A DNA stretch of 64,000 nt from Casuarina equisetifolia (taxonomy: Eukaryota > Streptophyta > Magnoliopsida > Fagales > Casuarinaceae): NCBI GenBank assembly GCA_028551475.1, contig CM052361.1, positions 1,619,501-1,683,500 of the forward strand. Direction: 5' to 3'. Made by a program: the position numbers and the translations under genes. Below the pieces are notes generated by a model. That model was not told the origin of the DNA. It saw nothing but the letters and a program-made list of their open reading frames with translations, and made no database searches. How positions within the stretch are numbered: the stretch's first letter is position 1; each line of letters begins with the position of its first letter. Positions 44,736-56,566 of the stretch are shown here, in pieces.

Positions 44736-46418
44736 TGCTTCTTTGCACTGTGGTTCTGTATTTCATTGATTGTTTGTAGGTTCATGTCTCTTCTTGATTG
44801 CTTTCATGACTTCTTTCATTGAACAGGTTACCATTTATTTATGTGGTTATTAAACCAGTAGTTTATTGTACTTATCCAAGTAACAGCTTCTTTTTTCCTT
44901 TTGCTTTCCGTGAAATCTTGGGTTCTAGCTTTACTGTGAAAAGTTTATGTATTTGTGAATGAGAAAGTTATTCCAAACCATAATGAATCAGATTAATTGA
45001 CAAACTTAACAAAAATTAAGCTCTTTATATGCGGAAGACATCTAAAAGTTAAGGAAAAACATCTCAGAGATTTATTATACATGAAGAGAGAGTCCATGTA
45101 CAGAGATAAGTAGTCTGAGAGATGTGGAGCTTTCTGACAAATTGAATTGTCAGCGGAGTGCAGGTTGTGACTGGCTGGCCGGTGAAACTGTGCTTTTGCA
45201 CAGTCCATCTTCTAGACACGAGTCATTTTCTTTTTGGACGGTTGGGTAAGATTGGGACAGTGGTTGGTGGGAGTCACTCTCTCTGTCATGTATAAATCAA
45301 AAGAATGACAAAAGGATTTTGCTAAATGTATGATTTCACGGACAACGAGATGTTAGACTTTAAACTGAGTTTTAATATAATGCTAAAAAAATCGATTCCC
45401 TTATTTAAATTCAGTCATCAAAAGATAGCAACATAATTTGGTATATGTTTCACATTACTACTAACTAGCATGTTATGTTCCATACATGTGAATGTATTGT
45501 CCTTTCCTATAAATCAATTTGATAGAAAAAAAAATAGAGTTCTTACTTACACAAACTTTTTATGTTCCTTTCTTATAAATCAATGTTAAAAAAAGAAATA
45601 AACGTTCAAACAAATATATAAGAACGATTCTGAACATAACTACTGATAAATAACTTTGTAATATGAAAGACTCATTCACACCATTTCAACATAATAGAAA
45701 TGGCCAAAAAGCATAATGCTGAGAAGTAACAAAATCTCTCAGGAGTTACATCCTGAGATCATTGCTTTGAATTACTCTCTATTCCTTCCCCTTGCAATAC
45801 TTGTCCAAAAGCTCTATATCTTGGTTCTGCCTCGGAAACTATAGCTTCTACAATTTTGCTCTGCTCAGTTCGAGCAATTCTCAAATACTTAAACATGGTT
45901 GTTTTTATCCTTCCCTGCACAGGCAGAGGCCCATTTTGTCATGGCTAAGTGGTCTCTTTGTGCAGTGCATACGAGCCATGTGGTGTAAGAAAACGGTTCG
46001 AGGCCCTTTAACATTAAACCCAATTGTAATACAGATCTGTGATCTCTATCATGATTAAGAAAGATTGACAGTGGGTTATTACAGTCCATGGCTAAACAGT
46101 TGGGTCTGCTCAGCTCTGTTTAAGGTGAAAAATGCATCTCTCTCTCTAGATTCTAACTTCAGTAATCAATGGATGTAAACTTTTGGGTTCTGTTTGAAGG
46201 CTTATCCTCTTTACTGCAATATTTAAGGGCTCTGTTGAATGGTCTTTCAGCTTTTCAACTGGGTCTAATTTAGTTTATAGTGAAAGCATTTCTTTTCATT
46301 TTAGATACAAAGAGTACAGAGTAGAAACCATGGGACTACAAGCCTTGGACTAAAATCATTTGAACAACATAGGACGAGGAACTATTGGTTTTAATATGTT
46401 TGGAATCCAGTGGACTAT
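44736..46418. other. Intergenic DNA between the CML and LysM kinase genes (convergent)
   Basis: It holds the 3' ends of two convergent genes. No RNA gene or element is recognised; the short open frames here (up to 88 codons) have no family resemblance. Confidence 0.5.
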
Positions 46419-48452
46419 TCACAGGCTGTTTGCTGATGCCTTCACCAAAGGCCTGGAAGAGCTTTCGCACACCAGCATATCATCTGCTTCAGGCAGTTCT
46501 TGCACCAATCTTGACAATTTCTCGACAGCTTCCCCAGCACTTGGTCTCCATGAAGGGTCTTCCTCCACACAAGCTCGTGCAAGATTGGCTAATGTGACGG
46601 CCGCATCAAAGGAATAATTGTCTCCCAGGGCACTGTCCATCCATCCCCTGAGCTCATCTGCATCTTCTGACAGCAAGATGGACTTGATTTTCTCGGAAAG
46701 CCAAACAGTTCCTTCTCCCTTCTCACTTGCCTTGGTTATTGGCCTTTGGCCTGATAAAACCTCCAGTAAAACCACTCCATACGCGAAGATATCAATGCTT
46801 GGGGAAACTACACCCTGGTGAACATATTCAGGAGCTAAATAGCCTATACTCCAGAAGGCAGAGTTGTTGGAATCAGACTGTGGATCTCTGGTATCATCTT
46901 CAATGCATCTTGCCATGCCAAAGTTCCCGATTTTTGCATTGAATTCTTCGTCTAAGAAGATGTTCCGGCTCTTTATATTTCTGTGAACATAGCTCGGGTT
47001 CATCACGTGGTGCATGTAGTGTAAGGCCATTGCCACATCAAAACAGATCCTCAGCCTTTGACCCCATGTCAGGAAACAGTAGCAGGAGGCAATGAATTGA
47101 TTCTTCACGGCCAGCCCACCATGAAGCCAATCTTTCAAGGACCCATTTTTGGCATACTCAAAGAGCAGGAAGGAATCAGGACCATCAGTTAAACACGTCC
47201 CTAGAAGCCTAAGAATGTTGGGGTGATTGTGGATTGCAACATGGAAAAGCCCAGACTCGATCTTTGAGATTATTTCTGGTTTTGTCTTCTTTATCGCCAT
47301 GTTCTTCCCATTGAGACGCCCATGATAGACAGATCCCTCAATATGATTGCTCGAATTGAAGTCTTCTGTTGCTTTTCTCAGCTCGTCGACAGAATACGTC
47401 TCAACCAGTATCTTTCGGGGCGTAGCATCTGAAATTTGACCACCAAGAGGATCCTGCGGTTCCTCAAATGAAACTTTCTTGTCACTTGTAGTTCTTTCAC
47501 TGAGACTGAGCTGCTGTAACTCCGCATCTCCTCCCTTTTGGGTCTGTTGTCTCTTCTTCTTGAGCTGGATCAGGAGAAAGGCTGCTGCCATGGCAATGCT
47601 CACCCCCACTGCAACTACGGTAACTGCAATATATAGACCAATTTTCGACATTCCGGACTTCTTGTGATGAGGACGAGTTACTGGCTTGCTGGTTTCCGGA
47701 AAACGTAAACTGGGAAGACGAGGTTTTGCAAGAGGACCAAGGAAAGTCTCACCATTGATTGGAATAAGAAGTGATGTAAGAGGAATTAGGCTTTCAGGTC
47801 TAAATTCATTTAATGATTTGTTATTGGCAAGTACAATATCTTCTGGAGTAACTTTGAACTTACTGGCCAAGTTAGAGATTGTATCACCTTCACTTACTGG
47901 ATAAGACAGCAAAAGACTCTTATTTGGACTTGTTTCAGAAGGACAAGCACATCTGAGAGGGATCAGTATCTTAACTTTATCACCAAGATTCCAAGGCGGG
48001 ACTCCCGGGTTCTTCTCTTCGATGGCTTTGCAGGTCGTCAAGCCCTCCAGCGATTCAGCAATGCCATAAAAGCTCTCTCCCTTTGTGCTTGTTCTTGTTA
48101 TTTCAGCCTGCGAGAAGCCACCTCTGCATTTACAAAGTATCGGAATGAACAGAAGCTGATCTTTCGGTAAGTATTCTGTTTCTTCAGAAAAGTCATTGGC
48201 CTCTGCAATCACAGAACGGTTGATGCCCAGGAAAGAGCTCAGGTTGACAAGAGACGAAAAGTAGGAATTGGCACGCAGAATCACGAATGTCTGGCACTGA
48301 TCTTGTGTTGAATTCCTGTGGCACCGATAACCAGAAGCATCTGGAGATGTAGAATCACATCCCAGCAGGTTTTCTCCAAATGCAGAGACAAACAGCAAGA
48401 TAAAGAAGACCAAAGCTCTCCATTGAAGCTTCTTGATTAGATCCATAGCCAT
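46419..48452 (-). CDS. LysM receptor-like kinase, LYK4/LYK5 type (predicted pseudokinase)
   Basis: This is a 677-aa intronless gene, as usual for the LYR/LYK4-LYK5 clade. Order: signal peptide (about 1-26), three LysM modules in about 30-235 separated by the CxC pairs C107-K-C109 and C168-A-C170, a transmembrane helix (about 271-295) followed by KKKR, then a kinase-like domain (about 352-650). The beta-3 Lys is present (K388 in 'AIKK'). The Gly-rich loop is degenerate ('IEGSVYHG', 371-378), the catalytic loop reads HRN in place of HRD (490-492), and the DFG motif is NFG (510-512). These substitutions match the kinase-dead LYK4/LYK5/NFR5 group, which binds chitin-type oligosaccharides at the plasma membrane and signals through an active LYK such as CERK1. 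LYK4 versus LYK5 cannot be settled from sequence alone. The start is the first of two closely spaced Met codons (MAM). Confidence 0.93.
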   Translation of the reverse strand: MAMDLIKKLQWRALVFFILLFVSAFGENLLGCDSTSPDASGYRCHRNSTQDQCQTFVILRANSYFSSLVNLSSFLGINRSVIAEANDFSEETEYLPKDQLLFIPILCKCRGGFSQAEITRTSTKGESFYGIAESLEGLTTCKAIEEKNPGVPPWNLGDKVKILIPLRCACPSETSPNKSLLLSYPVSEGDTISNLASKFKVTPEDIVLANNKSLNEFRPESLIPLTSLLIPINGETFLGPLAKPRLPSLRFPETSKPVTRPHHKKSGMSKIGLYIAVTVVAVGVSIAMAAAFLLIQLKKKRQQTQKGGDAELQQLSLSERTTSDKKVSFEEPQDPLGGQISDATPRKILVETYSVDELRKATEDFNSSNHIEGSVYHGRLNGKNMAIKKTKPEIISKIESGLFHVAIHNHPNILRLLGTCLTDGPDSFLLFEYAKNGSLKDWLHGGLAVKNQFIASCYCFLTWGQRLRICFDVAMALHYMHHVMNPSYVHRNIKSRNIFLDEEFNAKIGNFGMARCIEDDTRDPQSDSNNSAFWSIGYLAPEYVHQGVVSPSIDIFAYGVVLLEVLSGQRPITKASEKGEGTVWLSEKIKSILLSEDADELRGWMDSALGDNYSFDAAVTLANLARACVEEDPSWRPSAGEAVEKLSRLVQELPEADDMLVCESSSRPLVKASANSL

Positions 48453-48499
48453 TTAATACTCACTTCAGCGTGAAAGACTGATCAAAGTACAGAGCTTTC

Positions 48500-48757
48500 T
48501 CACTTCGAGGAAGTGAATATTTTGGATCCATACAGAAGCGGTGATAAAAATAAGAGCCTACCAAAGCTGGTTATAGACAATACTCTCGGAGTTGGCAAAA
48601 CTATCCTATATTTTCGCTTTAATTCTCGCAGTTTGGTGGTTAACTTCTTATCCAAGGATTTGATATCTTCCCAAAGTTTCTTTTGCCAGTAATCAATGTC
48701 ACCACCCTTAATTTCTTCAAGGGACTCATTGGACTCAAAACCAGCTTTTTCAAACAT
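48500..48757 (-). CDS. Small ORF just upstream of the LysM kinase (uncertain)
   Basis: An 85-codon frame begins with ATG at 48757-48755 and ends 47 bases before the LysM kinase ATG on the same strand. The first 50 residues are charged and helix-like ('DYWQKKLWEDIKSLDKKL', then 'LRELKRKY'), unlike random AT-rich translation. It could be an upstream ORF in the kinase leader, a leftover exon of another gene, or chance. I recognise no family. Confidence 0.25.
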   Translation of the reverse strand: MFEKAGFESNESLEEIKGGDIDYWQKKLWEDIKSLDKKLTTKLRELKRKYRIVLPTPRVLSITSFGRLLFLSPLLYGSKIFTSSK

Positions 48758-48760
48758 CAA

Positions 48761-51700
48761 TATCCGTATTACCTACTACAAGCTTACACGTGCTAAGACA
48801 AGACCCTGATTTTGTACCATGTCAACATCCATTGTTGCTCAACTTTCTCATAAAATAAGCAATCGGAAGAGGTTAGGAATCCAACCAAACTTTTCCAAGA
48901 TGTTGTTTATGTTCTATGGATCTCATGTGGGCTTGGAATGGGAAGAGCAACGGTATTGAGGTGTATAAACTTTTTACATTAACATATAAAATTCATTGGT
49001 AGGTGACAAACACTTTGCTTGATTTTGGCACCGGGGGAACAGGAAAGATGTTGCTTTTTGTTTATAAATGCTGAAACAAAGAACCCACCTCAATGTGTAG
49101 GAAATGGCCGGAGTTTGGATCTAAAGTGTCCTTTTTTTCTAATGATTTATGAAGAAAGGATAAATTTTTCTAATGTGATATCGAAGTTCAAATTGAAACA
49201 TAACATCATTTGTTGAGTTAGATTCTTGTGACAACTTTTGTTTCTTAATTTGTCAAGTAAAAAGAGAATTCAAAATAACTCTCACTGTTTAGGTGATAAT
49301 ATTCTGGAAGCTCCAACTAAACTACCAAACCGATAGTCTATTTCCTTGTAATGTTCCCATCTTGTAGTGTCAACTTTTAGATCGAGTGTTAATTAGAACA
49401 CCGTTGGGGACACTTCAGATGGCAGCAAGGACACCCATCCTGCCAACCTGAATCACTCATTTTGCATGGAGGTGTACTCTACAATACTTCACTCTTTCAG
49501 TTGTCCATGCAAATCATGATTCCATTCACCAGATTTCCTTCATAGTACGCCTAGGACATTCCCCAAACCATGACAGACCGTACCTCAGTTACGTTCCAAG
49601 GTACAATAAGCACATATAGAAAACGAGGGTGTAGTGCATTCTGTCGCATACATTTATCTGTACACACAGAAACCACGTACGAGAATATGGAACGACAAAA
49701 ACATGAAAGTGGGCATGCGTGATTTGTCACAGCAGTGTGGCCAGAAATGATGTAGATATCAGAAAATGCAGAAGGTGCGAAAAGAAAGAAATATCCAAAA
49801 TAGTTGAAGAGACGCTCATGCATGGTAAAGCTGAGGCACGAAAGAGATTCGAGGACAGATAGGTCCTGTTGGCCATTAATATCCAAAGTTGACAAGCACC
49901 AATAAGTCTACCGGCAAAGCACCGTCACTTGTCCCCCACACTCCATTCGCCATTCGTCTGAGGGATTACCTTGATCTTTTGTGCATTTTCTAGAAGTACC
50001 ATTGTAAAACTCATTTACTCAGTAAAATTACCTAATAAAAGTAAGAGATATTCATTAATAGGCCAACAACTCAATAACTAAATAAAATTAATCATCCAAG
50101 ACATAAGTCTCAAGTTCGACACCTCATATTTAATATATGTTTTGTCACCTTATTCTAAAGAAAACACTTATTTTGAATATCTTTATCCATAAAATAGAAC
50201 ACACCCTTTATTTCAACAACATGGATACACATCATACTCAACAAAATGAAATGCAATGATAATTAGCCAATTACGGGTGCAACACATGAAACCATTAGAT
50301 TATGTTTAGGAAAGAAGACATGGGAAATCCTTACCTTAAGTTCTTCTGTACATTTAACTCTGAGAAAGAAGACAAAGACAGCATGGGATACCCTAACATT
50401 GAGTTCTTCCATTTAGAAAAAAATCCTTGAGATCTGTGCTTAAAAGGAATAGTTCTAAGCTAATCTTCTGCAGAAACAAGAATTAACAAGTAGAGTGGCA
50501 CTTGTTTTCTTAACAGCAAATAATTTAAACCAGAAGAGAAAAAGGCTCATTACACAAACCAGAAAGTTGGGCAAGAGACGAAGTGGATACCGTTGCTTTA
50601 GGGGTCACACATCTCAATATCAAGGCCATTGATTGGAGGATAAAACAAAAGGCTCTTCTTTTACGTAGGATTTTAATATAAATCACGAGAGGGGAATGAG
50701 TGAATGTACCTTTTGACCAAAAGTGTAAAAAGATTCAACCTTACCTAATAGTTTACTCAATAATTAATAATTTTTTATAAAAATAAGATTTAAGTAATGT
50801 AATTTATATTAGGCCATTTTTAACACATTCTCATTTTTGTCAAAAAATACTTTTTGCAAAAACATTATTTATAAGAAAAAAATATTTTACATTTAAATTT
50901 GAGTTATAATATTATGTTTAAAAGTCAGTTTAAGAATAAATAGGATTTTTTTATTAAAATGATTCTTGAACACAATATAGACAATACATCATTTTTTAAA
51001 AAGTAGCCACAACTTTTTCGTAAAAGGTAAGATCTAAGTAACAATGAACAGAAAGTGAAGATAATTTATCCACAAATGAGGTGGATTCAATGAAATCCAT
51101 CGGAAAAAAGCAATGGCCAAAAGGTAAGCTTTCATTGCTCCTCTATGTTCCATCAATGGTTGGCTCTCTCTCTCTCTCTCTTATCAGTAGTCTCGAATCC
51201 TGGATTACATGCACGTGATAGCACATGCTGACCATGCATATCTTGGTTATCATAGATTCTTTCCGAATTTACAATTATAGCTTTAGGACTTTGGAGCATG
51301 CCTTTGCTGAGAAATGAGTAGTTTCAGATGCCGAGGATCATCAGGAGTCTCTAACATTGGAAAGATGACAGAAGTATACGCATAGAAAACTGGAAAACAG
51401 TGTGCCTTCTGGTCCATCTTGCGGGTTTCAAAGCATCCAGATTCACCAACTTGATGAATGCCATTCAATCACTTGCTCCAGAAGAGTAAAAATCATGTTT
51501 TTTGTTGGGAAATCTGGTATCAGGGCAGGAAAGAACAATCCGTTCAAGATCCCTCCATGTAAATGGGTGACGATCCGTCGTCCATGTGGGCTGGCCAGAC
51601 AAACTGTACTGCTTTGGAAACGTTTACTAAGCAAGTACCATGGGTTGCATAAACCAAGGAATTTGAGATGGGATGTTAGAAAATCTTGATAAGCTATTAT

Positions 51701-54058
51701 AACGATCTAAGCAGAGAAAACCAATAGAAGAAAATTTTGACCATTATGAGATGTATGACAGTCTCAAATAGTGATAGATTATTGGTTAATAGACATAAAG
51801 ATTGATTTATCTCAAATCACCTAAATATTAGACAACATCTTTTCTCAATGACATCTTTTGAGAAGAGTGGAATTGCATCATTCACATGATACTAAAACAT
51901 AAAATTTACTTTGGGCATTCTAATTTTTCTTTTAAGTAATAGCACACCAAAGGCACAACCTGACCAGTTAACACCAAAAGTGGATTAGTAGTGAAGGGAC
52001 AAGCAAACCAAGTCACACCATAGACAAACATATTTGCCCAACCCAATTTTCAATTACGACTTTTTTAATTACAACAACTTAAATATATGATATTGGAATT
52101 GGAATTATTGTAAATGTTGGTATCAATCTTGTACATCAATGGATAATAGGCACCTTAACATGTAATGAGTCTTGGGGAGAAAGAGAGAGAAAGAAATTCA
52201 CTATTGGAGCTACTAGACTTGTACTTTGATGAATAATGGAAATCTTAATATGTATTACACCTTTTAAGAAGTAGACTTAAACTTTTCATACTAGACTCTC
52301 GATGATCTTTTAAATTTTGTACAACATATCTTTGTTCTATGACCCGTATTCCCCCAATAAATCTTATTTTAGACAAGGGCTTCTTTAAATCATTATGCTT
52401 TTCTCCTTCCAAAGAAACTAACCTGTCAGAATGTCATTCTTTCTCAACCACTGCTATGGACCTTTCTATAGGACATGACCCTAAATCTTATCCATCCGGC
52501 GGGACAACCAAAGAATGCTTAAGGATTGTCCTCTTATCTGTGTCAAATCAAAGTTTAACATAAGGGACCGAGATTGCCGCACCATGTGGGCGACTGTGCA
52601 GAGATTCTGACAGAAACTTTTCTCCTTGCATGGACTGGAAAAGGATACTTTCCAACGCTTCATCAATCGGCTAAGGCCTATGCAGCTCTTCTGGCCATAA
52701 AGGTAGACTCCCTTCTCTGGGTCTTAGACAAGGCATGGTGGATGGAGACTTCTTGAACGTCATTCATGCTCCTTGTAATTAAAGGTCGAACTAGTACCTA
52801 GTTGATTGACCCTATCCTTGTAGATGTAATTGGGTATCATTGCTTGGTCAGCTAGTAGATTTACATGGCATCTACCATTATTCTCCTCACATGATATACT
52901 CATAATATGTAGTAGCCAAATATCTTCCTCCTTGTTCGAAAGAATTCCCGTTTCAACTCTCTTCAATGCTTGAGTTATGTTGGTAGGCATGTGGCTTGAT
53001 TATAACTTATATCATTTGAAATCAGAGAGGTATCAACACCCAACCCCTTGCACAACCTTTACCTACCAAAATGAAAAATAAAAAAATCGACTCCCTTGCT
53101 AGGAGACCTTAAACTCTCATAATTCAGGTCTTGCACCTTCGCTTGTTTGTTTTGTATTATATTTTATTCTAATTTTTCGGGTTTGTTGCCTTGTCCTTTC
53201 GAGTTCTGTCTCTTGTGGTGTTTTTTCTCCTGGACCAGTTCATACGGGATTACTCAATCAGCAGCATATTGACCATTAAGAATGAGCCTGTCGAGGCAGA
53301 ACAAAAGGCAACAGTGTGCAATGATGAAGCAAGCCAAAAAAATCTTGTAGATCCTGTTGCATCAATTCATAATTTAACCACCCCTTATTTCTAAAAGAAG
53401 TGGCTGAGTGAATCTAACAACTTCTTCCTCTTGTGGCAAGGAATAACCCTACAGATTACTCCTATCACAAGCAACATCACTGCTTGTCCACATTAGGTAG
53501 TTCCATCATCCAAAAAGTTTACAGGCGAAGGTAATATATTTCAGGTCTAAGGAAATAATGCTTAAAATGCAAACCGATTTGGATTCCCTTTCACCCATGG
53601 CTTTTTTCAATGGTTATTATCCATTTCATCAAAGACAAAAACATGAAATGATGAAAAGGCAAACTTGCTTGTTATTAAGGCAATAAATTTGATTGATTTT
53701 ACTCAGTAAATCATCTAGCCAAAGCAATCATAACTTCCGGGTAGAGTTAAAGACAAGAGACTGAAAAGTTAGAAAGACATCATGGAGGCAGTGACTCATT
53801 GTTTTCCATAGAAATCCTGTTTTGTTGAGCAATTCTTTTGAAGACTTTATTACAGTTTGAAAAAGTACAAATACATGGACAAATCATGCATTTGCATAGA
53901 ACCCAGATGATAGTACAAATACACGGAGAAATCAAAACATTTTATTGATTTCACAGAATAGTTCCTCATCAAACACAAACACATCAATCATGTATGTGGT
54001 GTAAAATATGTGGACAACAATCCAATCATCATGTATTTTCTATACCATATCAACTGTT
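48761..54058. other. Long intergenic region
   Basis: No gene, RNA gene or mobile element is supported. It is AT-rich, with a short (CT)n microsatellite at 51164-51181. Open frames of 60-114 codons (for example 49551-49895 on - and 51402-51689, 52339-52756 on +) show no domain or motif. The last few hundred bases should include the 3' UTR of the epimerase gene. Confidence 0.5.
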
Positions 54059-56566
54059 TTACTGGGCTCCGTCTACAGTCTTCCTCATGAGGGAGATTAC
54101 TTGGGCTGGCTCAGAAGCTCCGAACACTGAACTTCCTGCGACAATACAGTTTGCTCCAGCTGAAGCTGCTTCATCAATGGTTGAAGGTCCTAAACCGCCA
54201 TCAACCTGCAAAATAAACATGCTTTTCAATTAGTTGTCACTTAATCCTCATTAGAGCAGGAGACCATGAGACGGTATTTGAAAAAAAAAAAAAAAGAGAG
54301 ATCACCAGCAGCTCCCAGAAGACAACCAATTACAATGAGTTGCCAGCATAAAGTTAGAAATAGCACAGAAGAGATTGACACACCTCTATATCCAGCGTCG
54401 GGTACTTCTTTCTCAGCACGCGGACCTGTACCAAGAAAATTAGAGAATTAATCATGGCAAGGAAAGAGAGATGTCAGTCCCAAGAAGGACAAAAACTGTA
54501 TTGAAACCTTTTCCATCATCTCTGGCATGAACTTTTGTCCACCAAATCCAGGTTCAACAGTCATTACAAGGACCATTTCCACAGGGTTTTCACCTTCAAC
54601 CTGTTGATTAAGGGTAAAACTATCACCTTGTCAGTTAAGAATTCCCCAAACGGGTATATACTAATACCCATTAAGCACATAACACCAGGAATCTTAGGCC
54701 ATTTTGTCGAGATAGAAAGTCACCGCGACTCAGTATATTCCACAGATTACAAGACCAAGCTGAAATATCTGACAATATGAGAATTAGAAGACCCATACCA
54801 GGGGAAAAACTTCCTCAATGGGCGTCCCAGGCTTTAATGCCACCCCAGGCCTCATGCCCTTTGACTTAATTTGTTGGACTAGTAAAGGCCAATCTTCTGC
54901 ACGTAACAACAAGAGACTCCTTGGTTAGAAAAGAACAAAGTAATCAAGTCAAAATAGATAAATAATACAAACCAGAGCAAGACAATGTGTCAAACATCAT
55001 AACCCACCTTTGGATACCTCTACATGAAATGTGAAACCAGAAGCACCAGCTTTTCCAAAAGGTTCAACATAATCAAGAGGATTTGTGACCATGAGATGAC
55101 AATCAAGATAGGCCCTGTAAGAGATGAAAAGCAAAACTTCATTTAGCTATAAGGAGAACTTGCACCAAAGCAAATTTGAAATAAAAAAATTTAACGTAAG
55201 GCGAAAAAGACATTACGTTGTATGCTTTCTCAAACTCTGAATGACGGGAGCACCAATTGTTAGATTTGGCACAAAGTGCCTACAGAAGGGGGAAATAATG
55301 CCAAGCAATGCATCAGTTGCCAATGGGAAATAACTAGATCTCGTGCATTAAGAGATCACATAAGACATTTATGGTGCCTTATCCACAATTATTCAAGAAA
55401 GGCAAGCACATAATGTGGACTCAAACCCACCACCAATTCTGAATTCAGGCCAGACAGCTCCTTTGCTGTTGAACAAGGTCATGTGCTACCTAAGTTTTGT
55501 AACACTAATTGGTAATTTATAACAAAAGGAATTCCTAATTTTATAATGTTTGCCAGAGATATTCCAAACATCTTGTGCCATGATCTAACCTAACGTTACA
55601 TCTTTAACAGAAGCATTCCTTAGATATATTCTCTCTTCTTTAGGGTACAATACCCTCTAGATTTTGGATATAGGTTACCCACATTATATCAAAAATATAC
55701 ATCATAGCCTTCACATTATTCATAGTCACAAATAGCAAAATGAGACAATTGTGTATGGAAATAAGAAATGGCAGAGAGAATCAATGATTCAGCTAATACC
55801 TAACATTTTCCCTGACAAGTGTGAAGGCTACAATTTTGAATTAGGCCAACAATTTTGATTCTGTAAAATATTACTTGGCTCGAAAACTTAAATTGATAGG
55901 AAATGAAGAGTTATTTAACTTAGCTAAAATCCTAATCAACAGATAAAGAATGTAAACGTAGTAATCTACAATAACCTCCCGACCCAATTAAGTACAATGA
56001 TTACACAGTAAATATGCCACAAAAAAAAAAATCGTTTATTCACAAAAGCTGATGCTTCAATTAAAACATAACTAACAATAAGACCATTGCTTCACAAACA
56101 GTTACAATAGGCGCATTCCAAATCTCCATTACCACAAGAACCTTCAAGGCAGTCAAATACTGATCAATCATTATCCCAAAATTTATACATATAAAGGCAC
56201 TGGCAAACGATAAATTGAACATTTGGGCCATCATTCATCAGAGAAAAAAGAAAAGAACCGCAAAAAGAAACCCAAATGCATGAAGCCAATCTTGAAAAGG
56301 CTGTGAAACCTACCCATCCTGCACAGAACCAAAACACAAATCGGTTGGGCGTCGCAAATTTCGTTCAAGTAAAACTAAGTTGTGAAAATCTATGTACAAG
56401 CACTAGAATAACAAAGGAAGACAAACTTGTATCAATCAAATTTCAGTACCATGATGTCCATGTGAAGCCAATCGGCGCCGCAGTCGACCATGCGCTTAGC
56501 CTCGGAGGCCAAATTGCTGAAGTCCGATGAGAGCATAGAAGGTGCGATTTTCGCCGCCACACCCAT
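54059..56566 (-). CDS. RPE: Ribulose-phosphate 3-epimerase, cytosolic form (8 exons, one of 5 nt)
   Basis: The enzyme interconverts D-ribulose 5-phosphate and D-xylulose 5-phosphate in the pentose phosphate pathway. Exons on the minus strand: 56566-56450, 56318-56314, 55279-55217, 55114-55008, 54896-54799, 54600-54508, 54425-54384, 54205-54059. All introns are GT-AG, and the joined frame is 672 nt with the stop, giving 223 aa. Start [12 protein letters not shown] matches cytosolic RPE with no transit peptide. Active-site residues are present: H35 and D37 in 'WLHMDIMDGHFVPN', H68 in 'LDCHLMV', D177 in 'VDGGLGPST', plus '[12 protein letters not shown]' and the phosphate-binding 'AGSSVFG' near the C-terminus. 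Length fits the family. The second exon is only 5 nt; without it the 'DG' after 'HMDIM' is lost and the frame breaks. The leader carries a (CT)n tract (+ strand GA run at about 56616-56638). Confidence 0.95.
56314..56318 (-). other. RPE: Five-nucleotide microexon of RPE
   Basis: On the minus strand the site reads gtgcag|GATGG|gtaggt, with strong consensus acceptor and donor around 5 bases. It supplies Asp40 and the first two bases of Gly41, joining exon 1 (ending in a complete ATG codon) to the exon beginning G-CAC (55279), and gives the invariant 'HMDIMDGHFVPN' active-site motif. The flanking introns are 131 and 1034 nt. Confidence 0.88.

Noticed and set aside
52339..52756. Two + strand frames of 74 and 60 codons
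   Set aside because: No domain, no conserved start context; consistent with chance in a less AT-rich patch.
55000..55016. Alternative RPE donor at GAG|GTATCC, before CCAAAG
   Set aside because: Using it breaks the frame into the next exon; the donor after CCAAAG at 55008 gives the expected 'VSKEDW' junction.
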